From Hoyosella altamirensis (GTDB lineage: Bacteria; Actinomycetota; Actinomycetes; Mycobacteriales; Mycobacteriaceae), in NCBI RefSeq assembly GCF_014191505.1, contig NZ_JACHWS010000001.1, positions 434,001 through 498,000 of the forward strand: DNA of 64,000 nucleotides, given 5' to 3'. The first letter of the stretch is position 1; every line of letters starts with the position of its first letter. The position numbers were made by a program, and so were the translations under genes. Below are positions 25,445-32,586 of this stretch, in pieces. Below the pieces are notes generated by a model, which saw nothing but the letters and a program-made list of their open reading frames with translations, searched no databases and had not been told where the DNA came from.

Positions 25445-27063
25445 GCCGGTACCTTCGCTGTCGCCCGGTCGATTATCGTGCCGGTATCGATCCCGGTGGG
25501 CAACGTTCCGAAGACGTCACCGTGCTCACTGCCCAGCCTGCTGCGCGTAAATGCCTCGGCGACGGCAGGATTTCCGTACCGGACGAGGAGTGCGCCCTGG
25601 AGCACTTGCGCCATGCGGCCAACGACATGACGAGCGCGATACTGCAGGGTGTCGAAGTCGCTGAACTGAGACTTCAGGTCAGCGAGGGCCGTGCGGACAT
25701 GTTCAGAGCCGGAAGCTTGCTCGATCTCGTCGAAGAACACCGACAGGGTGTCTGGCTGTTTCGCGAGGGCGCGGAGCATGTCAAGCGCTGCGACGTTGCC
25801 CGATCCTTCCCAGATCGACAGCAGCGGTGCCTCGCGGTAGAGCCGAGGCATCCGCGATTCCTCGACGTAACCGTTGCCGCCCAGACATTCGAGGGCTTCC
25901 GCCGCGTGGATGGGGCCGCGTTTGCAGACGTAGTACTTGCTCACAGCGAGCCCGATGCGCCGCAGCGCGCGCGAACGTTCGTCCGAGTTGTCGACCAGGG
26001 AAGCGAGCCAGAGGCCGGCGAGCGTTGCACCTTCCGCTTCGACCGCAAGGTCAGCCAGTACGTTCTGCATCAACGGTTGATCGGCGAGGTAATTGCCGAA
26101 AGCTTTGCGGTGCGCCGCATGGTGGACGGCCTGTTGCACGCCCACTCTCATCAGGGTGCCGGTCGCCAGGGTGCAGTCCAGCCTGGTCATGTTGACCATT
26201 TCGATGATGGTGGGGACGCCGCGGCCTTCCTCGCCGACGAGGAACCCGACAGTGTTGTCGTATTCGACTTCACTGGACGCGTTTGACCGATTGCCCAGCT
26301 TGTCCTTGAGACGCTGGAGGGAGAAGGCGTTACGGGTGCCGTCCGGCAGGACACGCGGCACGAGAAAACATGTGACTCCGGCGTCCGTTTGTGCGAGCGT
26401 CAGGAACAGGTCAGACATCGGGGCTGAAGTAAACCATTTATGCCCGGTGATCCGGTATGTGCCGTCGGATTGCCGAACCGCGCTCGTCGTATTGGCGCGC
26501 ACATCGGATCCGCCCTGTTTCTCCGTCATCGACATGCCGGCGATCAGTGCGCGTTTGGACAGCGGTGCACGCAGGCCGGGGTCGTATTCCTTCGCTGTCA
26601 GTCCTGGCTCGTATTGCCTGGCGAGATCTGGGGTGGTGCGCAGCGCGGGGATCACCGCGTACGTCATGGAAATAGGGCAGAGGTGACCGGGATCGGCCTG
26701 CCCCCAGATGGACATTTTCGCTGCGCGGATGAGGTGGGCGTTCGGCCGGTCCTCGGACCATGGTGAGCCGTGGAGGCCGAAGCCCGTCGCGTACCGCATG
26801 AGCTGGTGATAGCTAGGGTCGTAGACGACTTCGTCGATACGGTTGCCGTAGCGATCGTGAGTTTTTAGAACGGGGTGGTGGGCTTCAGCGAGGTCACCGA
26901 GTTCGATCGCCGCGTCACTGCCTGCGAGTGCGCCGACTTCCTGCAGTTCCGCGAGGGCACCTCGTGCACCTGCCTGCGCGAGCACATCTGTGATGACGGG
27001 ATAGTCGGCGGGGTTGTAACCGGTGAGCGGCGGAACCTGGTTGAAGACTGAGTGTGTGGACAT
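25441..27063 (-). CDS. Acyl-CoA dehydrogenase family protein, AidB-like
   Basis: A 540-residue flavoprotein, longer than classical acyl-CoA dehydrogenases and like AidB. Diagnostic parts are NQVPPLTGYNPADYP near the N-terminus, MSMTEKQGGSDVRANTTSA (about residues 182-200), ITGHKWFTSAPMSDLFL and LEGGN-type sequence ECLGGNGYVEESRMPRLYRE (about 410-430). AidB is linked to alkylation damage in E. coli, but many actinobacterial relatives sit in fatty acid operons, as here with two crotonases. AAAGG lies upstream of the ATG at 27063. The TetR gene 27 bases upstream is on the same strand and probably controls the operon. Confidence 0.88.
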   Translation of the reverse strand: MSTHSVFNQVPPLTGYNPADYPVITDVLAQAGARGALAELQEVGALAGSDAAIELGDLAEAHHPVLKTHDRYGNRIDEVVYDPSYHQLMRYATGFGLHGSPWSEDRPNAHLIRAAKMSIWGQADPGHLCPISMTYAVIPALRTTPDLARQYEPGLTAKEYDPGLRAPLSKRALIAGMSMTEKQGGSDVRANTTSAVRQSDGTYRITGHKWFTSAPMSDLFLTLAQTDAGVTCFLVPRVLPDGTRNAFSLQRLKDKLGNRSNASSEVEYDNTVGFLVGEEGRGVPTIIEMVNMTRLDCTLATGTLMRVGVQQAVHHAAHRKAFGNYLADQPLMQNVLADLAVEAEGATLAGLWLASLVDNSDERSRALRRIGLAVSKYYVCKRGPIHAAEALECLGGNGYVEESRMPRLYREAPLLSIWEGSGNVAALDMLRALAKQPDTLSVFFDEIEQASGSEHVRTALADLKSQFSDFDTLQYRARHVVGRMAQVLQGALLVRYGNPAVAEAFTRSRLGSEHGDVFGTLPTGIDTGTIIDRATAKVPA

Positions 27064-27090
27064 GGCAGCGCCTTTGCTGAGGAGTGAGTC

Positions 27091-27702
27091 TTAGGGGTGT
27101 GGCGCGCCGAGCGCGCGGCGGACGAAGGCGAGCACGTCGGGAATCACTTCGGGCGCAGGCGAGCTGTGTCCGAGGGGATAAACAAGTGCTTCGCCGATGG
27201 CACCGACGATGGCAGCGCCGGTGAGATGGGGGTTCTGCGGGGGGAGCTGGCCGACGGCGATGCCTGCACGCACAACTGTCGCGAACAAGTCGGTATAGGA
27301 GGAGCGGAAGCTGAGGCGTTCGGCTTCGACGAGGGGATCCACTGGCTCTGCCAGCAGCGCATAGGCCATGCGCGGTGCGCGCAGTGCCCGGGTGCAGAAT
27401 GTTTCCGCAGCCGCAAGGAGCGCGGCCTCGAAATCGCGGGACGCGGTATGTTGTGCAGCTCCCCGGGAAGCCGCTGCGACTTCCTTCGCGCACGTCATCC
27501 GGAAGACCTCGGCGAAGAGTTCGCCTTTGCTGGGGAAGAAACGGTAGAGCGTCCCGGTCGCCACGCCGGCTCGTTCCGCGACCGCTGTCATAGTGCACCC
27601 GGCGTACCCGGCGTCGTGAATCAAACTTGTTGCAGCCGCGATGATGTCCTGCCGGGTCTGGGCCTGGCGCGCCTTCACTGCATCTGTTTGCCGATATGCC
27701 AT
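27091..27702 (-). CDS. TetR-family regulator of the acyl-CoA operon
   Basis: A 203-residue repressor. The DNA-binding domain (about residues 15-62) contains DIIAAATSLIHDAGYAG and the recognition helix region VAERAGVATGTLYRFFPSKG. The C-terminal ligand domain is alpha-helical. It is the first gene of the run that includes the AidB-like dehydrogenase and two crotonases, so an acyl-CoA ligand is plausible. Two GTGAAC-type inverted repeats immediately upstream are the likely operators, giving autoregulation of the whole unit. Confidence 0.92.
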   Translation of the reverse strand: MAYRQTDAVKARQAQTRQDIIAAATSLIHDAGYAGCTMTAVAERAGVATGTLYRFFPSKGELFAEVFRMTCAKEVAAASRGAAQHTASRDFEAALLAAAETFCTRALRAPRMAYALLAEPVDPLVEAERLSFRSSYTDLFATVVRAGIAVGQLPPQNPHLTGAAIVGAIGEALVYPLGHSSPAPEVIPDVLAFVRRALGAPHP

Positions 27703-27710
27703 AACAAGGA

Positions 27711-27757
27711 GTGAACCTCAGTTCACACCTTGCGTCAAGGGGTGAACTTGAATTCAT
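27711..27757. promoter_or_regulatory. Two GTGAAC inverted repeats upstream of tetR
   Basis: The first site, 27711-27726, is GTGAAC-CTCA-GTTCAC, a perfect 6-4-6 repeat. The second, 27742-27757, is GTGAAC-TTGA-ATTCAT, with two mismatches in the right half. Their starts are 31 bp apart, close to three helical turns. Position directly upstream of a TetR gene supports an operator role. Confidence 0.7.
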
Positions 27758-27759
27758 TA

Positions 27760-28086
27760 CTACCGCGCGAGCGTCCCCGCCATCGCCACGAAAACAAGCA
27801 TGAGGACCAGGCAGAACCAGAACGCCCCGAACCAGCGGCGCCAGTCGGCTCCTGCCGACCACGTCCGCAACGTGCCAATGACGGCGCCGAACGCGCCCAG
27901 AAGCATGATGGCAGGTGGTCCGATCGACACGATGCGGCGTGACGTGTCGCCGCACGGATCGGCGATATCGCACCCGTCGGGGACCGTCGTCGCGCCGTAG
28001 ATGAGCACACCTAGCGCGGCGGCGACCACAAGGCCGACATATACGGCGATTCTGCGGAACTGCACTGCTGCCCCAACCGTTGACAT
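27760..28086 (-). CDS. Small membrane protein, unknown function
   Basis: A 108-residue protein from the ATG at 28086, with GGGGAAGG upstream. Three hydrophobic segments are visible (about residues 13-33, 56-76 and 87-105). The loop after the first holds two cysteines (PDGCDIADPC) that could form a disulfide outside the membrane, and a Trp-rich stretch (ADWRRWFGAFWF) precedes the last segment. It ends just upstream of the TetR operators and is divergent from metB. I do not recognise the family. Confidence 0.6.
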   Translation of the reverse strand: MSTVGAAVQFRRIAVYVGLVVAAALGVLIYGATTVPDGCDIADPCGDTSRRIVSIGPPAIMLLGAFGAVIGTLRTWSAGADWRRWFGAFWFCLVLMLVFVAMAGTLAR

Positions 28087-28143
28087 GTGACCTTCCCCTG
28101 TGACCTTAACGCCGTGAAGAGAAAGCGCATTACGCTGTAGAAC

Positions 28144-29316
28144 ATGACTGTGCAGCGAGGCGGCGCCGAACAGGGGCAAAAAGCAGGTTTCTCCACCACT
28201 GCGATCCATGCGGGATTCGACCCGGACCCGCAGACCGGCGTGGTGAACGTGCCGATCTACGCGAGTTCCACCTTCGCGCAGGACGGCGTTGGCGGAATGC
28301 GCGGCGGGTACGAGTACGCGCGGACCGGAAACCCCACACGGAAGGCGCTGGAAGACAACCTCGCCGCGATCGAGGCGGGAACCTTCGGCCGGGCCTTCTC
28401 GTCAGGAATGGCGGCGACAGACGCGCTGCTGCGCGCGACGCTGCGTCCAGGCGACCACCTCGTCATCCCGAACGATGCGTACGGGGGCACGTTCCGCCTG
28501 ATCGACAAGGTCTTCACGTTGTGGGGCATCAGCTACACGCCAGCGCCGATTACTGACCTTGATGCGATCCGCACAGCAATCCGCCCGGAAACGAAGCTTG
28601 TGTGGATCGAGACGCCCACCAACCCGCTGCTGAACGTCGGCGATATCGCCGCGATCGCGGAAATCGCACACGAAGCAAATGCGAAATTCGTCGTGGACAA
28701 CACGTTCGCCTCGCCGTATCTTCAGCAGCCGCTGCCTCTCGGCGCAGACGTTGTGCTCCACTCGACAACGAAGTACCTCGGCGGACATTCCGATGTGGTG
28801 GGCGGCGCACTGGTTACCGATGACGAGGAACTCGACGCTGCGGTGGCTTTCCTGCAGAACGGAGCGGGCGGCGTTCCCGGGCCATTCGATGTCTTCCTGA
28901 CGATGCGCGGTATAAAGACGCTGGCTGTGAGGATGGACCGGCACAGCGACAATGCGGAGAAGGTCGTGGATTACCTCTCCGGGCACGCCGCTATCGCAAG
29001 CACCCTCTATCCGGGCCTGCCGGAGCATCCCGGTCACGATGTCGCTGCGAAGCAGATGCGCAGGTACGGCGGGATGGTCTCGATCAGACTCAAGGGCGGG
29101 CGCGCCGCTGCGCTCGACATGTGCGCGCGAACCAAAGTCTTCACGCTCGCTGAATCACTCGGTGGCGTCGAATCGCTCATTGAGCACCCTGGGGCCATGA
29201 CACACGCATCAACCGCCGGTTCGCTCCTTGAGGTTCCCGACGACCTGGTGCGGTTGTCCGTGGGGATCGAAGACGCAGAAGACTTGATCGCCGACCTGGA
29301 ACAGGCCCTGGGCTAG
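28144..29316 (+). CDS. metB: Cystathionine gamma-synthase
   Basis: A 390-residue PLP enzyme of the Cys/Met metabolism family. It joins an activated homoserine ester with cysteine to cystathionine, and relatives also run gamma-lyase chemistry. Motifs include STFAQDGVGGMRGGYEYAR, the cofactor loop FSSGMAATDALLR and the Schiff-base lysine in LHSTTKYLGGHSD (about residue 208). The C-terminal SLGGVESLIEHPG is typical. A TACGCT -10-like element ends eight bases before the ATG, so the message may be leaderless. In mycobacteria metB (Rv1079) lies near cbs (Rv1077); here about 25 kb separates them. Confidence 0.93.
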   Translation: MTVQRGGAEQGQKAGFSTTAIHAGFDPDPQTGVVNVPIYASSTFAQDGVGGMRGGYEYARTGNPTRKALEDNLAAIEAGTFGRAFSSGMAATDALLRATLRPGDHLVIPNDAYGGTFRLIDKVFTLWGISYTPAPITDLDAIRTAIRPETKLVWIETPTNPLLNVGDIAAIAEIAHEANAKFVVDNTFASPYLQQPLPLGADVVLHSTTKYLGGHSDVVGGALVTDDEELDAAVAFLQNGAGGVPGPFDVFLTMRGIKTLAVRMDRHSDNAEKVVDYLSGHAAIASTLYPGLPEHPGHDVAAKQMRRYGGMVSIRLKGGRAAALDMCARTKVFTLAESLGGVESLIEHPGAMTHASTAGSLLEVPDDLVRLSVGIEDAEDLIADLEQALG

Positions 29317-29363
29317 CGAAGACTTAGTGAATTGGACGGTCCTGTCGGCTAGGGTCGCGGAGT

Positions 29364-29930
29364 ATGAGTGGCGACGTTCTCTTCATAGTTGGCAGTGTCC
29401 GGCCGGTTCGAGTTGGTGATCAGCTTGGTGAACACATCGTCAAGCTGTTCGAGGACGCGGGTGATGCGCGGATCACCATGGTCGATCTGCGCGAACTCGC
29501 GCTCCCGTTCCTTGATGAGCCCAAGATGCCGGCGCTTGGCAAATACGAGCATGAGCACACCAAACGATGGTCCGACCAGGTTGCCGGTTCGTCGGCAGTG
29601 GTGATCCTGACACCCGAATACAACTGGGGTTACCCGGCCTCGGTGAAGAACGCGGTCGACTATCTGTACAAGGAGTGGAAGGACAAGCCCGCGCTGCTCA
29701 TCAGCTATGGCGGCGGGGGAGGGAAACGCTGCTACGAGCAGTTGCTCCAGGTGCTCGGCCGGGTGGGGATGCAGCTTGCGGAAACCCGCGTCAACATCGT
29801 GTTGCGTGACGCGTATGGCGACGATGACCGGCTCAAGGACGCGGCGGCGATCGTCGATCGGGAGTCAGATGTGCTTATCAAAGCGTGGCAAGAATTGCAG
29901 GCGCTCATCGCCAACAAGGATGAGCTGTGA
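29364..29930 (+). CDS. NADPH-dependent FMN reductase family protein
   Basis: A 188-residue flavodoxin-like protein. It begins VLFIVGSVRPVRVGDQL, the phosphate-binding loop for FMN (about residues 4-20), and has the family motif ILTPEYNWGYPASVKNAVDY (about 80-100) for the isoalloxazine ring, then LISYGGGGGKRCYEQL. Such enzymes use NAD(P)H to reduce FMN, quinones or azo compounds. A TAGGGT -10-like element ends eight bases before the ATG, suggesting a leaderless transcript. It is followed by a strong terminator shared with convergent greA. Confidence 0.88.
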   Translation: MSGDVLFIVGSVRPVRVGDQLGEHIVKLFEDAGDARITMVDLRELALPFLDEPKMPALGKYEHEHTKRWSDQVAGSSAVVILTPEYNWGYPASVKNAVDYLYKEWKDKPALLISYGGGGGKRCYEQLLQVLGRVGMQLAETRVNIVLRDAYGDDDRLKDAAAIVDRESDVLIKAWQELQALIANKDEL

Positions 29931-29935
29931 AATGC

Positions 29936-29968
29936 GGGCAGCCCCGGCGTTTGGTGCCGGGGCTGCCC
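29936..29968. terminator. Strong hairpin terminator between FMN reductase gene and greA
   Basis: GGGCAGCCCCGGC at 29936-29948 pairs perfectly with 29956-29968 over 13 bases, with a 7-base loop. It lies between convergent genes (ends at 29930 and 29987). Downstream CGATTAACAATCT on the plus strand is only weakly T-rich. Confidence 0.8.
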
Positions 29969-29986
29969 GATTAACAATCTCGGCTG

Positions 29987-30481
29987 TCAGCCTTGGTAAG
30001 GCTCCGCGCTGAGCAACGTGACGGTCATAGTGCCGCCGTTGGGAAGCTTGTACTCGCGGGTGTCACCCACCTTCGCGTCGAGCAGTGCTGAGCCGAGCGG
30101 CGAACTCGGAGAGTATGTTTCGAGCTGCTCACTCGATGTGCTTTCCTCGCGTGTCGCGAGAAGGAACGTCTCGGTATCCGATTCGTCACCGTCGTAGTAG
30201 ACCTTGACGACGGAACCCGGAAGTGCGACGCCTGACTCCTTCGGCGCCTCGCCGACCTTCGCGTTGTTCAGAAGCTCCTGCAGTTGGCGGATGCGCGCCT
30301 CCTGTTGTCCCTGCTCTTCACGAGCGGCGTGATAGCCGCCGTTCTCTCGCAGGTCTCCTTCTTCGCGGCGCGCGTTGATCTCCGCGGCGATCTTAGGTCG
30401 ATTGGCGATGAGCGTCTGGAGTTCGCGATCGAGCCTGTCGTATGACTCCTGGGTCAGCCAGGTCACCTTAGTGTCGGTCAT
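29987..30481 (-). CDS. greA: Transcription elongation factor GreA
   Basis: A 164-residue protein. The N-terminal coiled coil (about residues 10-80) enters the RNA polymerase channel; its tip carries the acidic pair in [13 protein letters not shown], needed to stimulate cleavage of backtracked RNA. The C-terminal FKBP-like domain includes [16 protein letters not shown] and [18 protein letters not shown]. The ATG has AAAGGAG upstream. The position between metB and the DUF4307 gene is the same as in mycobacteria (Rv1080c). Two hairpins lie in its upstream region. Confidence 0.96.
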   Translation of the reverse strand: MTDTKVTWLTQESYDRLDRELQTLIANRPKIAAEINARREEGDLRENGGYHAAREEQGQQEARIRQLQELLNNAKVGEAPKESGVALPGSVVKVYYDGDESDTETFLLATREESTSSEQLETYSPSSPLGSALLDAKVGDTREYKLPNGGTMTVTLLSAEPYQG

Positions 30482-30570
30482 GGTCGGTCACTCCTTTATA
30501 CTGCGGCTGGCGCTTCGAGCGCACAGCCTAAGCCGGGCGGGTCAGCCATCTGCTGCCCGCCATGCCTGGT

Positions 30571-30623
30571 GGGCGTTTTCGCCCACATATGCGCATACAC
30601 GGCCCCATGTGGAGCCGTGTATG
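30571..30623. repeat. Two hairpins upstream of greA
   Basis: GGGCGTTTTCGCCC at 30571-30584 has 5-bp arms and a T4 loop. At 30594-30623 CATACACGGC pairs with GCCGTGTATG over 10 bases around a 10-base loop. They lie in the 229-base gap between the DUF4307 gene and greA and could end the first transcript or shape the greA leader. Nothing else is visible in this gap. Confidence 0.5.
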
Positions 30624-30710
30624 AGCCAGGATACACGTCGTCGCGGTAGCGAGCGCGGTAATACGAAGCGAACTGCGCGTTAACGAAGGCTCGCGAATCT
30701 CATCGCTGCT

Positions 30711-31139
30711 CTAACGCGTCAGATAGGCGGGAACGTCCGCGCTGCATCCATAGACGTCGCCCATCCCAGGCGGCTGGGAGGTGACGATATGAGTGGTTAC
30801 TTCCACAGCATCGCTGTCAGACGGAGGGACGTATATTTCCCGGCGGCCGGTTTCCGAACCGTCTCGTGAACGAGCCCTCACTACACACACGACCTCTTGC
30901 CCTGGCTCGTCACGGGTCACCTTGAAACGAATCTTCAGAGTCGACTCGTCGAGGATCTCGTAGCCGAGACGCTCGGCCGTGATCGGCGCGCTGACGAGTG
31001 GCCGATAGCCCAGGTAGACGACGACGCCGAGGACGGTGGCGAAAACGGTGGCGAGTGCGACTACTGCCCAGCGGGGCATGCGGCGCCCGGACCGGGCGGA
31101 CGGGTAGCGGCCAAGGGGCGCTGGTCGCGAAGTACTCAT
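30711..31139 (-). CDS. DUF4307 membrane protein (Rv1081c-like)
   Basis: A 142-residue protein with an Arg-rich cytoplasmic start, one membrane segment (WAVVALATVFATVLGVVVYL, about residues 24-43) and an extracytoplasmic beta-rich domain with two conserved cysteines (EVVCVVRAR and VYGCSADVP). The layout matches DUF4307 proteins of mycobacteria, which sit between greA and mca as here. The two cysteines probably form a disulfide. The function is unknown. Confidence 0.85.
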   Translation of the reverse strand: MSTSRPAPLGRYPSARSGRRMPRWAVVALATVFATVLGVVVYLGYRPLVSAPITAERLGYEILDESTLKIRFKVTRDEPGQEVVCVVRARSRDGSETGRREIYVPPSDSDAVEVTTHIVTSQPPGMGDVYGCSADVPAYLTR

Positions 31140-31405
31140 GACATCCGTTCAGGGAGGTGTCGACGGCCACGGCGTGACGCTCCCGCGGCCGCCGCTTACT
31201 CTGTTAGTCACGATAGCTGCGTCGTGCCGACTGAGACGAAACGGCCACTGCCTGTGAGCCAGAAGAGTGAGGATCACCGCACTCTGGCCTAGGGACGGGT
31301 TTAGCGTTGTCGTTCCGCTGCCGTAACGTGGTAGAACGGCAGGGCGAGTTTGTACCAGAATGGTGCGTGCCCGAGTGGTGCAACGGGGAGAGTTAAGGAG
31401 AGAAC

Positions 31406-32308
31406 GTGGGCGGACTTCGGCTCATGGCGGTTCATGCTCACCCCGACGACGAATCGAGCAAGGGCGCAGCCACGATGGCGCGTTACGCCAAAGAGGGCCA
31501 CGATGTGATGGTCGTCAGCCTTACGGGTGGCGAGCGGGGCGACATCCTCAATCCAGCCATGGACACCCCCGGCGTACATCAGCGCATCTCGGAAGTCCGC
31601 AAGGAAGAAATGGCCCGCGCCGCCGAGATTCTCGGTGTGCAGCACAGGTGGCTCGGATTCGTGGACTCCGGTCTGCCGGAGGGTGATCCGCTTCCTCCGC
31701 TCCCGGAAGGCTGTTTCGCGCTCGTTCCCGTCGACGTCGCGAGCGAAGCCCTAGTCAAGGTGATTCGTGAGTTCCGGCCGCACGTCATGATCACGTATGA
31801 CGAGAACGGTGGCTACCCGCATCCCGACCACATCATGTGCCACAAGGTGTCGATGGCTGCGTTCGAGGCTGCGGGCGATCCGGAGCAGTTCCCCGACGCA
31901 GGTGAGCCCTGGGAACCACTCAAGATCTATTACGTCCACGGTTTCCTCCGTGATCGCATTCAGATTTTTCAGGATGATTTCGAATCGCGCGGCGAACCCA
32001 GCCCGTTCCGTGAGTGGCTAAAGAGCTGGAAGCCACGGCAGGGTGACATTATGGGCCGCGTGACGACGCAAATCACATGCGGAGAGTACTTTCCAGTCCG
32101 TGATGAGGCGCTGCGCGCGCATGCTACCCAGGTCGATCCGAATGGGCCCTTCTTCCTGGTGCCATTGGAGATGCAACAGCGCCTCTGGCCGACAGAAGAG
32201 TTTGAACTAGCGGCGACGCGGGTAAAAACAGCAATTCCGGAAACTGATCTGTTTACCGGTATTTCATCCGGCGATGAGACGACCTCTAAGGAGAACGAGC
32301 GATCGTGA
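31406..32308 (+). CDS. mca: Mycothiol S-conjugate amidase
   Basis: A 300-residue zinc amidase of the LmbE/PIG-L family. Zinc ligands are in [15 protein letters not shown] (His and Asp near residues 11-14) and HPDH of [12 protein letters not shown] (His about 142). It cleaves mycothiol-toxin adducts into a mercapturic acid for export and GlcN-Ins for recycling. [13 protein letters not shown] and the C-terminal length separate Mca from MshB. The start is GTG at 31406 with a strong AAGGAG site. It overlaps the next gene by four bases, forming an operon with the Rv1083- and Rv1084-like genes. Its presence marks a mycothiol producer. Confidence 0.94.
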   Translation: MGGLRLMAVHAHPDDESSKGAATMARYAKEGHDVMVVSLTGGERGDILNPAMDTPGVHQRISEVRKEEMARAAEILGVQHRWLGFVDSGLPEGDPLPPLPEGCFALVPVDVASEALVKVIREFRPHVMITYDENGGYPHPDHIMCHKVSMAAFEAAGDPEQFPDAGEPWEPLKIYYVHGFLRDRIQIFQDDFESRGEPSPFREWLKSWKPRQGDIMGRVTTQITCGEYFPVRDEALRAHATQVDPNGPFFLVPLEMQQRLWPTEEFELAATRVKTAIPETDLFTGISSGDETTSKENERS

Positions 32309-32586
32309 CCACGCAGTTTTCCGGTCTCCTCACTCTGAGCGCGATGCCAGCACTGGTCATCGCGCAGGATGCGGTTGTGCCGACTGGTCCGGAGTTCGGG
32401 AAAGCGTCACCGATCGGGCTTGTAGTTATTCTCGTGCTGATGGCATCGATGGTGTTTCTGCTGCGGTCCATGAACAAACATCTTCGAAGGCTCCCAGAAA
32501 CCTTCGAGCCGGAACATCCTGAGCCCGATCAGGAAGCCGATGAGGGCACCGACCGTGGCGGAATTCAGTCCGGGCAGGGTTCGTGA
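32305..32586 (+). CDS. Small single-pass membrane protein (Rv1083-like)
   Basis: A 93-residue protein starting with GTG that overlaps the mca stop. The N-terminal hydrophobic stretch resembles a signal sequence, and a clear membrane helix follows ([17 protein letters not shown], about residues 39-55). The short Lys/Arg-rich region NKHLRRL marks the cytoplasmic side and an acidic, disordered tail ([16 protein letters not shown]) ends the protein. It overlaps the DUF255 gene start by four bases, so it is translationally coupled between mca and DUF255. The same trio is seen in mycobacteria. Function unknown. Confidence 0.85.
   Translation: MTTQFSGLLTLSAMPALVIAQDAVVPTGPEFGKASPIGLVVILVLMASMVFLLRSMNKHLRRLPETFEPEHPEPDQEADEGTDRGGIQSGQGS

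Noticed and set aside
27097-27714. A 205-codon plus-strand frame over the TetR gene
   Set aside because: Antisense to a complete TetR protein with a good DNA-binding domain; its own product has no recognisable pattern.
31361-31396. A tRNA-like stretch (GCCCGAGTGGTGCAACGGGG) upstream of mca
   Set aside because: It resembles a D-arm only; no anticodon arm, T-arm or acceptor stem with matching ends follows. It is the mca leader.
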